Source of the DNA: an uncultured Oscillospiraceae bacterium
GTDB lineage: Bacteria > Bacillota > Clostridia > Oscillospirales > Oscillospiraceae
Length of the DNA stretch: 38,490 nucleotides
NCBI GenBank assembly: GCA_910579965.1
Contig: CAJTWF010000030.1
Span: 1-38,490, forward strand
Direction of reading: 5' to 3'
Part shown: positions 1 to 7,148 of the stretch, piece by piece
Layout: each line of letters starts with the position of its first letter
Position numbering within the stretch: position 1 is the stretch's first letter
Translations under genes and position numbers: made by a program
Notes under the pieces: generated by a model
Told to the model about the DNA's origin: nothing
Databases searched by the model: none
Seen by the model: the letters and a program-made list of their open reading frames with translations, nothing else

Positions 1-3000
1 ATGTCCGAGAACGCCTACATCCAGGGCTCCAAGGTCCTGCTGATCTCCGAGGCTGACAACACCGTTTACGACAACACTGCCGACAACGGCAAGAACGTGG
101 ACATTGGCAGCAATTCCAAGTTCTCCGACGTCTCCGGCATGTCCAAGAACGACGGCACTGAGTTCTTTGTTGACTTCGATCACTCCACCAAGAACGAGGC
201 CAACCGCCGCATCGAGCTGAACGTCACCTTCCGTGACGCTGACGCTGAGGCTGAGTTCCAGAAGTACGCCGATGGTATCGACGTCTCCAAGGTTGCCTAT
301 GACCGTGGCTACACTGTCTACGAGGGCACCACCACTTCCACCAACAAGGTCATCAAGCTCGCCTCCGGCGTGGAGGATTATACCACCACCGCCACTCTGG
401 CCAGCGACAGCAACGGCAAGTATGTGTACCCCGTGACCTACGAGAAGGTGTTCCGCGTTGACGACGAGCTGGTTGCTAACGACCTGTCCGTCCTCAAGGG
501 CATCTTCGGCATGGCCGACGATGGCGACATGACCCGCTGGGGCGTTTCCGGCAGCGTGTATGTCGGCACCAACAGCCAGGACCTCGTGGGCAACTGGAAC
601 TACACCGGCGACAAGTCCAACGAGATGTCCTTCTCCGCCTTCAAGGCTGAGTACATCGACCAGGAGCTGGAGAACAACTGGGCTACCGCTCAGGACGGCG
701 AGTGGGTCAAGATCATCGACAACGATGGCGATGGCAATGCCGACTACGCCTTCAAGACCACCTTCACCCTGGACAAGGCTGTCAACACCTACACCAGCGG
801 TGACAAGAGCACCCTGCGTTACTACAGCCTGGACCTGATTAACGACAAGGACAATGTTGAGCAGGTCAAGTACATGAACACTGTTGCCGAGGGCGACATC
901 GTTCTGTACACTGTCATCGACAAGCAGGCCATGGTTTGGAAGGCCAACTCCGCCGAGGACACCATCACCAAGATCAACGACATCTACAAGCGCTCTATCA
1001 CCGCCACCGCCAGCAATGGTGATGTGTACAGCCAGTCCGAGATCGGCAACGCCACTCGTCTGGATCAGCGCATCGAGCAGATGAGCGAGAACGTCAACTA
1101 TCGTATGTATCTGGACGCCTTTGGCCGCATCCGCGCTTACGAGCCCGTTGACGGCAACCGCTACGCTCTGATCACTGAGATGTACTACGGCAACTACCGC
1201 AACAACCGCTACGTCCTCAACGATGTTCTCACCGCTGAGATGAAGGCCGGCGACGAGGGCATGACCGAGCGCGTTGTCAACAACGCCCTCAACAATGACT
1301 TCCTGCTGGGCCTCAATAACCTCGCAACTGGCTATCGCAACAACTGGACTGATCTGAACCGGCTGCTCATGGCCCAGAAGGTCAGCGGTGTTGCCAGCAA
1401 CTATGTCGATAACCTTTACACCACCATTGGTACCCAGGCCAATTGGCGTGACATTGTCAACACCAATGACATTACCTGGGCCAATAATGTGGTCCTCCAG
1501 CCCGCCACCGCCCACCTGGGCTTCGCGGCACAGGGTCACAACAGCGCGGATATCTTCCGCAACGCCACCACCAACATTGCCCGCTACGTTGTGAATACTG
1601 ACGGCACCGTGACTCTGAGCACTGCCGCCCAGCAGAAGTACAGCGCTAACGGCGCTCTCGGGACTGGCTTTGCTGTTGACTATGTCCAGCTGACTGGCAA
1701 CAGTGTCCGCAAGGGCCAGAACGTCTTCCCCGCCGTTGTCGCTACCGGCTACAACAGCAACGTGAACGCGGTGAACGAGACCGAGTTCTACATTGTCTCT
1801 GACAATGGTGTGGAGCACTTTGTCGGCTTCAGCAGCCTGCCCGCCATCTCTGATGTCCGCGCTATGTACGCTGTTGCCCGCAACAACTCCACCGACAAGG
1901 ATAAGCTGAACTACTGGGTCGCTGACGTCATCGTCATCGAGGCCGACAACTACTCCGCTCAGCCTGATGATTACCTGTTCGTCCTGGGCCGCGCTGACTA
2001 CAACGGCAACGTTGCTCTGTCCAACAGCCGTCAGGCCGTGGGCACCCAGAACATCCTGGCCATCAGCGCCAAGCAGGGCGGCGCCATCCGCGTCACCCCC
2101 GCCTCCTACAACTGGGGCACCAACACTGTCACTCCGGGCATCTACAAGGCCTACGGCGTTGCCGAGGTTGAGAGCGGCCTCTACTCCGTTGCCACTCTGC
2201 GCGAGGTTGATACCCGCGAGGTGAACAACGCCCTGAATCCCCAGAGTGTCAATACTTCTGGCTTCAACCTCCGCGCTGGTGTTGTCACCAAGCTGTGGGA
2301 GCTGAACAACCGCATCAGCGTCACCATGGGCGGCACCGGTGTGGAGCGCCAGATCAACCTCCAGGGCCAGGCTCTGTCCGTGACCCAGAACGCCTCCGGC
2401 TTCATCACCGTTGGCAATCGCATGAACGGTGACTACTGGTCCAACCTGGTTAATAATAACCACAGGATCTTCTGGGTTGAGGACAACGACAACAACGCTC
2501 TGTTCACTATTGACGTGACCTATAGCGTCGATAACAGCGCTAGTGGAAGCGCCATGGCCGCTCTGCTGAATCGCATTTACGACAATGTCAGCTACTCTCA
2601 GGCTCACGTGACCAACGCTGGTGACCACAAGGTTGTCATTAACTACAATGATAGCACTCATGGTAAGGTGTTTACCACCACCCAGCTTGTGAACAGCAAC
2701 ACCGAGCTCCGTCTGACTGAGGCCAATGGCCTCCTGGCTCCTGCGGGCTATAACTATAGTGGTGCGAATATCACTGTCCTCCGGGCTGACACGAACACCA
2801 GCGCTATTGGCAATGGCTGCTATACTGTGACCAACGATGTCACGAACAGCGAGTATGCCATCCGCAACATCACCGCTGATCTGATCGTGAATGTTCCTGT
2901 GGCCGCTATCAACTACAATGTCAGCAGAATTGCTAACCTGACTGGTTGGGCTGGCACCGTTAGCGCCACTGTGAAGTGCAACGATACTACGAGCAGCACC

Positions 3001-3714
3001 CAGACTCTCGATGGTGCCACTGGCGTGCTGACCGCTCACGCTGGCGACACGGTTCAGGTTACCCTGTCTAACGGAGGCAATCTGGCCAACGGCGCTTATA
3101 CCCTGAAGGCTGTCTCCGGCAATGAGGAGCTGACCGTAAGCGTGGTCAATGCCGCTCGGAACATCTTCCAGTTCATCATGCCCGCTGGCCATGTGGTGCT
3201 CACTCCTGAGTACAGCGCTCCCAGCTACGATGTCAACTGGGTTAACGCCGCTGGCGTGGATCTCCGCAACATCGGCAAGAACCAGGCTGGCCAGAACTTC
3301 ACCTTCAATGCTGTTGCGAAGTCCGGCTACGTGCTGAACAGCATCACTGCCAGCCGCAATGGTATCCTTGGTACTGTCAGTGACAATGGCAGTGGTACCT
3401 ACACTGTCAGCAGCGATGTTACCGGCGTTGGCCTGACCGTCACCTTCAACACCACCCTCGACAAGTTCAACGTCAATCTGATCGCTGCCTCCGGTGCTCC
3501 CTCCATCCTGAGCGGCAACACCAGCTACACGGATCAGACCGTTGAGAGCCGCATTGTCTTCACCGTGGCTGGTCTGCCCGGCGAGTTCGATGTGACTTTG
3601 GGTACCGGTGGTACTTGGACCTTCGATCGGAATGACAACAACCGTACTACTACTGTTACGGTGACTGGCATGACCGCCGGTGGTACAATTACTGTTACTC
3701 CTCCCACCAAGTGA
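1..3714 (+). CDS. Large secreted or surface-layer-like protein, 5' end outside window
   Basis: Open from the first base of the window, 1237 residues to a TGA at 3712. The first codon happens to be ATG, but no ribosome binding site can be checked and the first residues do not form a signal peptide, so this is probably an internal Met of a longer protein. The protein is rich in Asn, Thr, Val and Gly and has only two cysteines. The last ~250 residues look like three beta-sandwich repeats; the first ends near residue 1080 with a FIMPAGHVVLTPEY-type stretch seen in many bacterial extracellular repeat domains. Codon choice is strongly biased (Lys almost always AAG, Asn almost always AAC) and differs from the GC3-extreme neighbours, which suggests very high expression, as for an S-layer or major envelope protein. 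SLH domains, if present, would lie upstream. No exact family was recognised. Confidence 0.75.
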   Translation: MSENAYIQGSKVLLISEADNTVYDNTADNGKNVDIGSNSKFSDVSGMSKNDGTEFFVDFDHSTKNEANRRIELNVTFRDADAEAEFQKYADGIDVSKVAYDRGYTVYEGTTTSTNKVIKLASGVEDYTTTATLASDSNGKYVYPVTYEKVFRVDDELVANDLSVLKGIFGMADDGDMTRWGVSGSVYVGTNSQDLVGNWNYTGDKSNEMSFSAFKAEYIDQELENNWATAQDGEWVKIIDNDGDGNADYAFKTTFTLDKAVNTYTSGDKSTLRYYSLDLINDKDNVEQVKYMNTVAEGDIVLYTVIDKQAMVWKANSAEDTITKINDIYKRSITATASNGDVYSQSEIGNATRLDQRIEQMSENVNYRMYLDAFGRIRAYEPVDGNRYALITEMYYGNYRNNRYVLNDVLTAEMKAGDEGMTERVVNNALNNDFLLGLNNLATGYRNNWTDLNRLLMAQKVSGVASNYVDNLYTTIGTQANWRDIVNTNDITWANNVVLQPATAHLGFAAQGHNSADIFRNATTNIARYVVNTDGTVTLSTAAQQKYSANGALGTGFAVDYVQLTGNSVRKGQNVFPAVVATGYNSNVNAVNETEFYIVSDNGVEHFVGFSSLPAISDVRAMYAVARNNSTDKDKLNYWVADVIVIEADNYSAQPDDYLFVLGRADYNGNVALSNSRQAVGTQNILAISAKQGGAIRVTPASYNWGTNTVTPGIYKAYGVAEVESGLYSVATLREVDTREVNNALNPQSVNTSGFNLRAGVVTKLWELNNRISVTMGGTGVERQINLQGQALSVTQNASGFITVGNRMNGDYWSNLVNNNHRIFWVEDNDNNALFTIDVTYSVDNSASGSAMAALLNRIYDNVSYSQAHVTNAGDHKVVINYNDSTHGKVFTTTQLVNSNTELRLTEANGLLAPAGYNYSGANITVLRADTNTSAIGNGCYTVTNDVTNSEYAIRNITADLIVNVPVAAINYNVSRIANLTGWAGTVSATVKCNDTTSSTQTLDGATGVLTAHAGDTVQVTLSNGGNLANGAYTLKAVSGNEELTVSVVNAARNIFQFIMPAGHVVLTPEYSAPSYDVNWVNAAGVDLRNIGKNQAGQNFTFNAVAKSGYVLNSITASRNGILGTVSDNGSGTYTVSSDVTGVGLTVTFNTTLDKFNVNLIAASGAPSILSGNTSYTDQTVESRIVFTVAGLPGEFDVTLGTGGTWTFDRNDNNRTTTVTVTGMTAGGTITVTPPTK

Positions 3715-3752
3715 TTGATGATCTGAGTGATCGCAATCTAATCGCATAACCC

Positions 3753-3788
3753 AGAAGCCCCCAAGGCCATTTGGCCTTGGGGGCTTCT
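3753..3788 (+). terminator. Rho-independent terminator of the surface protein gene
   Basis: Perfect 17-bp stem (3753-3769 with 3772-3788) and a minimal loop, followed by TTC TGCTTGT. It lies 38 bases after the stop codon. A very stable terminator fits a highly transcribed gene. Confidence 0.85.
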
Positions 3789-3793
3789 TCTGC

Positions 3794-3822
3794 TTGTAAT
3801 ATGCGGAGTTTTGTGGTACAAT
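3794..3822 (+). promoter_or_regulatory. Sigma-A-type promoter for the Uma2 gene
   Basis: TTGTAA at 3794-3799, a 17-base spacer and TACAAT at 3817-3822. Because the -10 box covers the ATG at 3821, that ATG cannot be the start codon; this supports the start at 3866. Confidence 0.65.
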
Positions 3823-3865
3823 GAGAACATCTAAAGGCCTTACTATGCGATGGAGGAGTGATACA

Positions 3866-4441
3866 ATGGCATTGCCTGCGGGAAAAATGCGCTATAGCTT
3901 CGCGGATGCTCTCACATGGGAGGAGCACGAACGGATCGAGATCATTGACGGAGAAGCGGTTATGATGGCCCCGCCAATTAGAATCCACCAGGAAATCAGC
4001 GGCGAGCTGTTCTTTCAGCTTGCAAACTACCTGAGAGGCAAGGGGTGCAAGGTCTACGCCGCCCCCTTTGCCGTCCGGCTGTTTGAGAAGGACGGCGAGG
4101 ACCCGGAGGACGTGGACACCATGGTGGAGCCGGATATTGCCGTCATATGTGACCCCGCCAAGCTGGACAAGTACGGCTGTAGGGGCGCGCCGGACATGGT
4201 GGTGGAAATCCTGTCCCCCTCCACCCAGCGGCAGGACCGGTTTACAAAATTCAGCCTGTACCAGCGGGCCGGCGTGCGTGAGTACTGGATCGTGGATCCG
4301 GAGAACAAATTTGTGCAGTCCTTCTGGCTGGAGGACGGCCGCTACGCTGTGAAGGAGTTCGGCGCGGCTGGCGACAAAATGCGGGTAAATATTCTGGAGG
4401 ACTGCGTTATTGACCTGTCAGAGGTTTTTCCCGAGGAATAA
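3866..4441 (+). CDS. Uma2 family (DUF820) restriction-endonuclease-fold protein
   Basis: A 191-residue protein of the Uma2/DUF820 family, which has a PD-(D/E)xK nuclease-like fold; its cellular substrate is not established. Visible family marks are PD at 89-90, the stretch GAPDMVVEILSPST (about 107-120) with D110 and E114 as likely metal ligands, K128, and the GVREYWIVDP stretch near 136-145. The start at 3866 is chosen because GGAGGA at 3852-3857 lies 8 bases upstream; an in-frame ATG at 3821 lies in the promoter. The gene stands alone between two terminators with its own promoter. Such genes are commonly present as scattered solo copies; nothing here links it to a restriction system. Confidence 0.85.
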   Translation: MALPAGKMRYSFADALTWEEHERIEIIDGEAVMMAPPIRIHQEISGELFFQLANYLRGKGCKVYAAPFAVRLFEKDGEDPEDVDTMVEPDIAVICDPAKLDKYGCRGAPDMVVEILSPSTQRQDRFTKFSLYQRAGVREYWIVDPENKFVQSFWLEDGRYAVKEFGAAGDKMRVNILEDCVIDLSEVFPEE

Positions 4442-4473
4442 AAAGGGGGGCGGACTGTGTCCGTCCCCTTTGG
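4442..4473. terminator. Terminator between convergent genes
   Basis: Stem AAAGGGG...CGGAC (4442-4455) with GTCCG...CCCCTTT (4459-4471), three-base loop. A-tract on the left and T-rich bases on the right allow it to act on both strands. It separates the Uma2 gene from the convergent minus-strand gene ending at 4476. Confidence 0.6.
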
Positions 4474-4475
4474 CT

Positions 4476-5546
4476 TTAGATAAATGCCGCGCCCCAGCTG
4501 TACAGGGCAATCTCGCCGTTGGAACAGCGCAGATCCAGCCGCAGAGAGCTGTTTGCCGGGACCGCCCAGCTTTTGCGGAACTCCACCTCCTGGAACGTTC
4601 TCCCCTGCTCATCGGTGATGGTCCGCGTGGCATAGGCGGGGACGTTGGCGTTATTCCAGCTCAGGGTGATGGTCCCGCCGTTGCCGTAGGGGAGATAGCG
4701 GACCAGAACAATACCGCCGCCGCAGGGCTCGCAGGGTACCGTCCTGGTGATGGAGGCGGAGGGCAGGTCCAGCAGCTCCACCTGAAATTCATTGTCGAAC
4801 ATGGGCACATAGCTGAGGGTGTAGTTGCTGCTGAGGGGCTCGATTTTCAGCCGGTAGTCGTAGCCGGTGTGGAAGGGCACGTTCATTGCCACAGTCCTGG
4901 GTCCGCGGCCGTCAAAGCCCACGCCCATGTTCAGGGAGAAGGTGTAGCTGACCTCTGTTTTGTTGGTGGACAAATTGTGGAGGGTCACCCGGCACAGCCC
5001 CCCTTCTGCCACCTGCTGGGAGCAGTAGTAGCGGCCGGTGAGCCGGAATTTTTTCAGCACGCCGGGCATGGTGGTGGTGAAGCGGACCGACAGGGGGGTG
5101 ACGGCGGGGTTGTTGTTCACGGCCATGTTGGACTCTACAATCATGGTATCATAGAACTCCTTCACGGTCACATTTTTGGTACCCTTCCCCATGTAACAGC
5201 AGTTGTCCCGACGGGTCATGCCGGGGACGGTGACGTTCTCCGGCTCAAAGCTCTGGTGAAAAACGCCCATCTGCCGGGGAAAGGGGTCACACAGGGCGGC
5301 CAGATGGTAGTGGTTGTAGGCGGCGCGGCAGAAGCGCTCAAAGGTGGCGCTCTCCGCGGCCTTACCGGAGATCTGCTGGGAGAGGGTGTTGGACACGTTG
5401 GTGATCTGGCCGGAGAGGTTGTCCACGGTCTGGTTCCGCTCGCTGAGCCCGTTTTCGATGTTCCGGCACATCTCGTTGAAGTCGTCCATCATGATGCGGT
5501 CTGATTTGATCCACTGGGGCAGGTGATAATTTTTTGTATAATTCAT
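4476..5546 (-). CDS. Hypothetical protein, coiled-coil N-terminus and beta-rich C-terminus
   Basis: A 356-residue protein without a signal peptide or membrane segment. The first ~25 residues contain the phrase LPQWIKSDRIMMDDFN, followed by a predicted coiled coil (about 25-60, rich in Asn, Gln and Ser) and then a long beta-rich region with many Asn, Thr and aromatic residues and several Cys. Architecture of this kind recalls phage or tailocin fibre proteins and other multimeric appendage proteins, but no phage gene is nearby, so no function is assigned. The start at 5546 is preferred over an in-frame ATG at 5576 because AAGGA (5556-5560) sits 9 bases upstream of it. A minus-strand terminator-like hairpin lies in its leader at 5580-5609. 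Confidence 0.7.
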   Translation of the reverse strand: MNYTKNYHLPQWIKSDRIMMDDFNEMCRNIENGLSERNQTVDNLSGQITNVSNTLSQQISGKAAESATFERFCRAAYNHYHLAALCDPFPRQMGVFHQSFEPENVTVPGMTRRDNCCYMGKGTKNVTVKEFYDTMIVESNMAVNNNPAVTPLSVRFTTTMPGVLKKFRLTGRYYCSQQVAEGGLCRVTLHNLSTNKTEVSYTFSLNMGVGFDGRGPRTVAMNVPFHTGYDYRLKIEPLSSNYTLSYVPMFDNEFQVELLDLPSASITRTVPCEPCGGGIVLVRYLPYGNGGTITLSWNNANVPAYATRTITDEQGRTFQEVEFRKSWAVPANSSLRLDLRCSNGEIALYSWGAAFI

Positions 5547-5579
5547 CCTCTCAATTCCTTTCTGGATTGATTGCACGGC

Positions 5580-5609
5580 AAAAACCGTTACACCCTGGGT
5601 GTGTAACGG
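5580..5609 (-). terminator. Minus-strand intrinsic terminator in the leader of the 4476-5546 gene
   Basis: Read on the minus strand: CCGTTACAC (5609-5601), seven-base loop, GTGTAACGG (5593-5585), then TTTTT (5584-5580). It lies only 33 bases before the start codon of the downstream gene, so it either ends an unseen minus-strand RNA or acts as an attenuator. Confidence 0.65.
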
Positions 5610-5667
5610 GCGGAAGTTGCCGCCGGACGTGCAACGTCAAATGTTACAAAGATTTTGGAGGATTTTA

Positions 5668-5696
5668 TTGTATTTTGGCTCCCTTTGTGGTATGCT
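5668..5696 (+). promoter_or_regulatory. Promoter of the holin-like toxin gene
   Basis: TTGTAT at 5668-5673, 17-base spacer, TATGCT at 5691-5696 preceded by TGG (extended -10). Transcription would start near 5703, giving a leader of about 130 bases before the small reading frame at 5833. Confidence 0.6.
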
Positions 5697-5777
5697 GAGA
5701 GCAGGAAAGAATCTTCTTTCAGCGCTGCCGGCAACGGGTTCCGTGGGGTTCCCCACGGAATCACAGCAGGCGGGTGG

Positions 5778-5827
5778 CCCCTCCATCCCGGAGGGGGACT
5801 TCTTTCCCCTCCGATGAAAGGAGGGGA
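5778..5827 (+). promoter_or_regulatory. Toxin mRNA leader: hairpin hiding the ribosome binding site, with an alternative pairing
   Basis: Four short segments alternate: CCCCTCC (5778-5784), GGAGGGG (5790-5796), CCCCTCC (5806-5812) and GGAGGGG (5820-5826). The last is the Shine-Dalgarno sequence of the toxin. Segment 3 pairs with 4 as an 8-bp perfect stem (5805-5812 with 5820-5827, 7-base loop), hiding the Shine-Dalgarno; segment 1 pairs with 2. If 2 pairs with 3 instead, the Shine-Dalgarno is free. A further hairpin TTCCGTGG/CCACGGAA lies just upstream (about 5740-5761). Confidence 0.65.
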
Positions 5828-5832
5828 TGCCT

Positions 5833-5925
5833 ATGCTGACATACTCAGAACTGTTTCAGTTCTGTCTGGTGATCATCGGCATTTGCGGCCTGTTCTTACA
5901 GGTACATAACGGCAAAAAGAAGTAA
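5833..5925 (+). CDS. Holin-like small membrane toxin, type I toxin-antitoxin system
   Basis: A 30-residue peptide beginning MLTYSELFQF, then one hydrophobic segment (about residues 8-23) and a basic tail ending GKKK. This layout matches the putative holin-like toxin family of Firmicutes, which are membrane-depolarising peptides of type I toxin-antitoxin loci. The ATG at 5833 is chosen because GGAGG (5820-5824) lies 8 bases before it; an in-frame ATG at 5827 abuts the Shine-Dalgarno. The stop codon lies inside a 13-bp perfect hairpin (5918-5930 with 5946-5958). An antisense RNA gene runs towards it from the right. Toxicity is inferred from family resemblance and gene layout, not shown. Confidence 0.75.
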   Translation: MLTYSELFQFCLVIIGICGLFLQVHNGKKK

Positions 5926-6001
5926 CCGCCCACGGCTCCAACCAAGGCGGTTACTTCTGTAACCAACTAGGGGCCAGCCGTTTCCCGGCAGCGCCCTTTC
6001 T
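5913..6001 (-). ncRNA. Putative antisense RNA antitoxin of the holin-like toxin
   Basis: A minus-strand RNA of about 89 bases is predicted from the strong promoter at 6008-6036 (start near 6001) to an intrinsic terminator formed by the perfect 13-bp stem 5958-5946/5930-5918 followed on this strand by TTTTT (5918-5914). It would be fully complementary to the 3' end of the toxin reading frame and its 3' untranslated region. Near its 5' end it can form a second small hairpin, GGTTAC-AGAA-GTAACC (5964-5949). The converging arrangement is the usual one for type I modules. No transcript data support it here. Confidence 0.65.
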
Positions 6002-6007
6002 GTATTC

Positions 6008-6036
6008 AGTATAACCGCTCCGCGCGGTTTTGTCAA
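6008..6036 (-). promoter_or_regulatory. Near-consensus promoter for the antisense RNA
   Basis: Read on the minus strand: TTGACA (6036-6031), exactly 17 bases, TATACT (6013-6008). The -35 box is perfect and the -10 box matches 5 of 6, much stronger than the toxin promoter, as expected for an abundant antitoxin RNA. Confidence 0.75.
6013..6031 (+). terminator. Candidate 3' end of the toxin mRNA
   Basis: AACCGC (6013-6018) pairs with GCGGTT (6024-6029) across a 5-base loop, followed by TT. The stem is short, but it lies just past the antisense promoter start and would end the sense transcript about 100 bases after the toxin stop codon. Confidence 0.4.
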
Positions 6037-6066
6037 CCCTCTGCGTGCCGCCAAATCCCGGCGCGC

Positions 6067-6117
6067 TTGACATTGCGGCCCTGCAAGGGTATACTGAGCA
6101 CCTGTATTCACACAGGT
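6067..6117 (+). promoter_or_regulatory. Promoter and likely operator of the DtxR/MntR-type regulator
   Basis: TTGACA at 6067-6072, 17-base spacer, TATACT at 6090-6095. An inverted repeat ACCTGT-N6-ACAGGT covers 6100-6117, that is the expected transcription start, so a bound repressor would block initiation. Self-regulation by the adjacent gene is a reasonable inference. Confidence 0.7.
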
Positions 6118-6165
6118 TCTAAAAATCGCGGGAGGCCATCCCGCGGGAAGAGGCGGTAAGCGTAC

Positions 6166-6579
6166 ATGCGAATCTATGAATCGGCGGAGGACTACCTGGA
6201 GGCGATCCTGGTGATCGGGCGGCGGCGGGGCATGGTCCGCTCCATTGACATTGCCAACGAACTGGGGTTCTCCAAGCCCAGTGTCAGCGTGGCCATGAAG
6301 AAGCTGCGGGAGAGCGGGTACATTGAGATGGAACCCGACGGTTCCATCAAGCTGCTGCCCGCCGGAGCGGCCATTGCCGGGCAGATTTACGAGCGCCACC
6401 AGACCCTGACGGATTTTTTCGTCTATCTGGGCGTGAGCGAGGAGACCGCCTCCGCCGACGCCTGCAAGGTGGAGCACGATCTCAGCCCGGAGACCTTCGA
6501 GAAGATCAAGGCCCATGTCCGGCGCACCATGGAGCAGGGCGATTCTGAGAAAACGGTGGGGAATCTGCCAAAAAATTGA
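6166..6579 (+). CDS. DtxR/MntR-family metal-dependent transcriptional regulator
   Basis: A 137-residue protein with an N-terminal winged helix (about 5-65) and a helical dimerisation and metal-binding part (about 66-120), the short MntR-like form without an SH3 domain. Aligned by eye with MntR, metal-site positions are D9, E12, H78, C100, E103 and H104. The cysteine at 100 replaces the glutamate of Bacillus MntR and resembles the iron-type DtxR/IdeR site, so the metal could be iron or manganese. The protein presumably represses metal-uptake genes when metal is bound; none are in the window. It is transcribed alone from a strong promoter and ends before a bidirectional terminator. A GC-rich hairpin (GCGGG-AGGCCAT-CCCGC, about 6129-6145) lies in the leader. 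Confidence 0.88.
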   Translation: MRIYESAEDYLEAILVIGRRRGMVRSIDIANELGFSKPSVSVAMKKLRESGYIEMEPDGSIKLLPAGAAIAGQIYERHQTLTDFFVYLGVSEETASADACKVEHDLSPETFEKIKAHVRRTMEQGDSEKTVGNLPKN

Positions 6580-6633
6580 AGCTGGCCAAGGTGGCTTCCC
6601 TGGTACGGGGCGCTTAAATTATCCTGTTCTGAC

Positions 6634-6677
6634 AAAAAAAGACACGCCGTCCTCTCTCGGGACAGCGCGTCTTTTTT
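6634..6677. terminator. Bidirectional terminator between regulator and cold-shock gene
   Basis: Stem of about 13 bp with two mismatches, flanked by A7 on the left and T6 on the right (6634-6640 and 6672-6677). It serves the plus-strand regulator gene and the minus-strand cold-shock gene. Confidence 0.8.
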
Positions 6678-6693
6678 CTGCGAAAGGGCGCAA

Positions 6694-6906
6694 TCAGACG
6701 GCAGTAACGTCCACCGCACGCATCTTGCTGCTGTTTTTGGGGTCAGGCTCTACGCTGTAGGTAACCTTCTGACCCTCGCTGAGTGTGCGGTAACCAGTGC
6801 CCTGAATGGCGGAAAAATGGACGAAAACATCGCCGCTGCCGTCATCGTTGGAGATGAAGCCGTAGCCCTTCTCCGCGTTAAACCATTTCACAGTTCCAGA
6901 AATCAT
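6694..6906 (-). CDS. Cold-shock protein, CspA family
   Basis: A 70-residue single-domain protein beginning MISGTVKWFN, with the RNA-binding motifs KGYGFI (RNP1) and VFVHFSAI (RNP2). Family members are single-stranded nucleic-acid chaperones in the cytoplasm that prevent unwanted mRNA structure. The length is normal for the family. The start at 6906 is set by the conserved N-terminus and an AGGAGG box upstream; the frame stays open 123 bases further upstream but that part is leader. The leader is about 105 bases from the predicted promoter start near 7012, the usual length for genes of this family whose leaders fold differently with temperature. Confidence 0.96.
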   Translation of the reverse strand: MISGTVKWFNAEKGYGFISNDDGSGDVFVHFSAIQGTGYRTLSEGQKVTYSVEPDPKNSSKMRAVDVTAV

Positions 6907-7019
6907 TGGGAAGCCTCCTAAAATAATTAGTCCAGTGCAAAAAGAAGCCCCGCAAGAAGGCGGCGTAGAGTGCCCGTCCACTAGCAGTGACCAATTTGTA
7001 CAGTTTCGAACACATGGAT

Positions 7020-7048
7020 AGCATACCATCCGATGGGGAAAATGTCAA
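7020..7048 (-). promoter_or_regulatory. Promoter of the cold-shock gene
   Basis: Read on the minus strand: TTGACA (7048-7043), 17-base spacer ending TGG, TATGCT (7025-7020). Transcription should begin near 7012. Confidence 0.75.
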
Positions 7049-7148
7049 GTGCGGATTCTGTCAATTTCCGCAAAAAGTTAGGGATCAGGCTATAACAAAG
7101 ATTGATATCGCCATATATGCCCCATCTTCCCCGGATTTTGCCGGATGC

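Noticed and set aside
1..3714. Treating the ATG at position 1 as the true start
   Set aside because: No upstream sequence is available and the protein starts without a signal peptide, so it is more likely an internal codon.
4410..5504. Open plus-strand frame of 364 codons opposite the 4476-5546 gene
   Set aside because: Low-complexity Gly/Val/His composition, no ribosome binding site, and it starts inside the Uma2 gene.
5599..5817. Open plus-strand frames of 72-84 codons in the toxin leader
   Set aside because: They lie over the toxin promoter and hairpins, lack a ribosome binding site and have no recognisable product.
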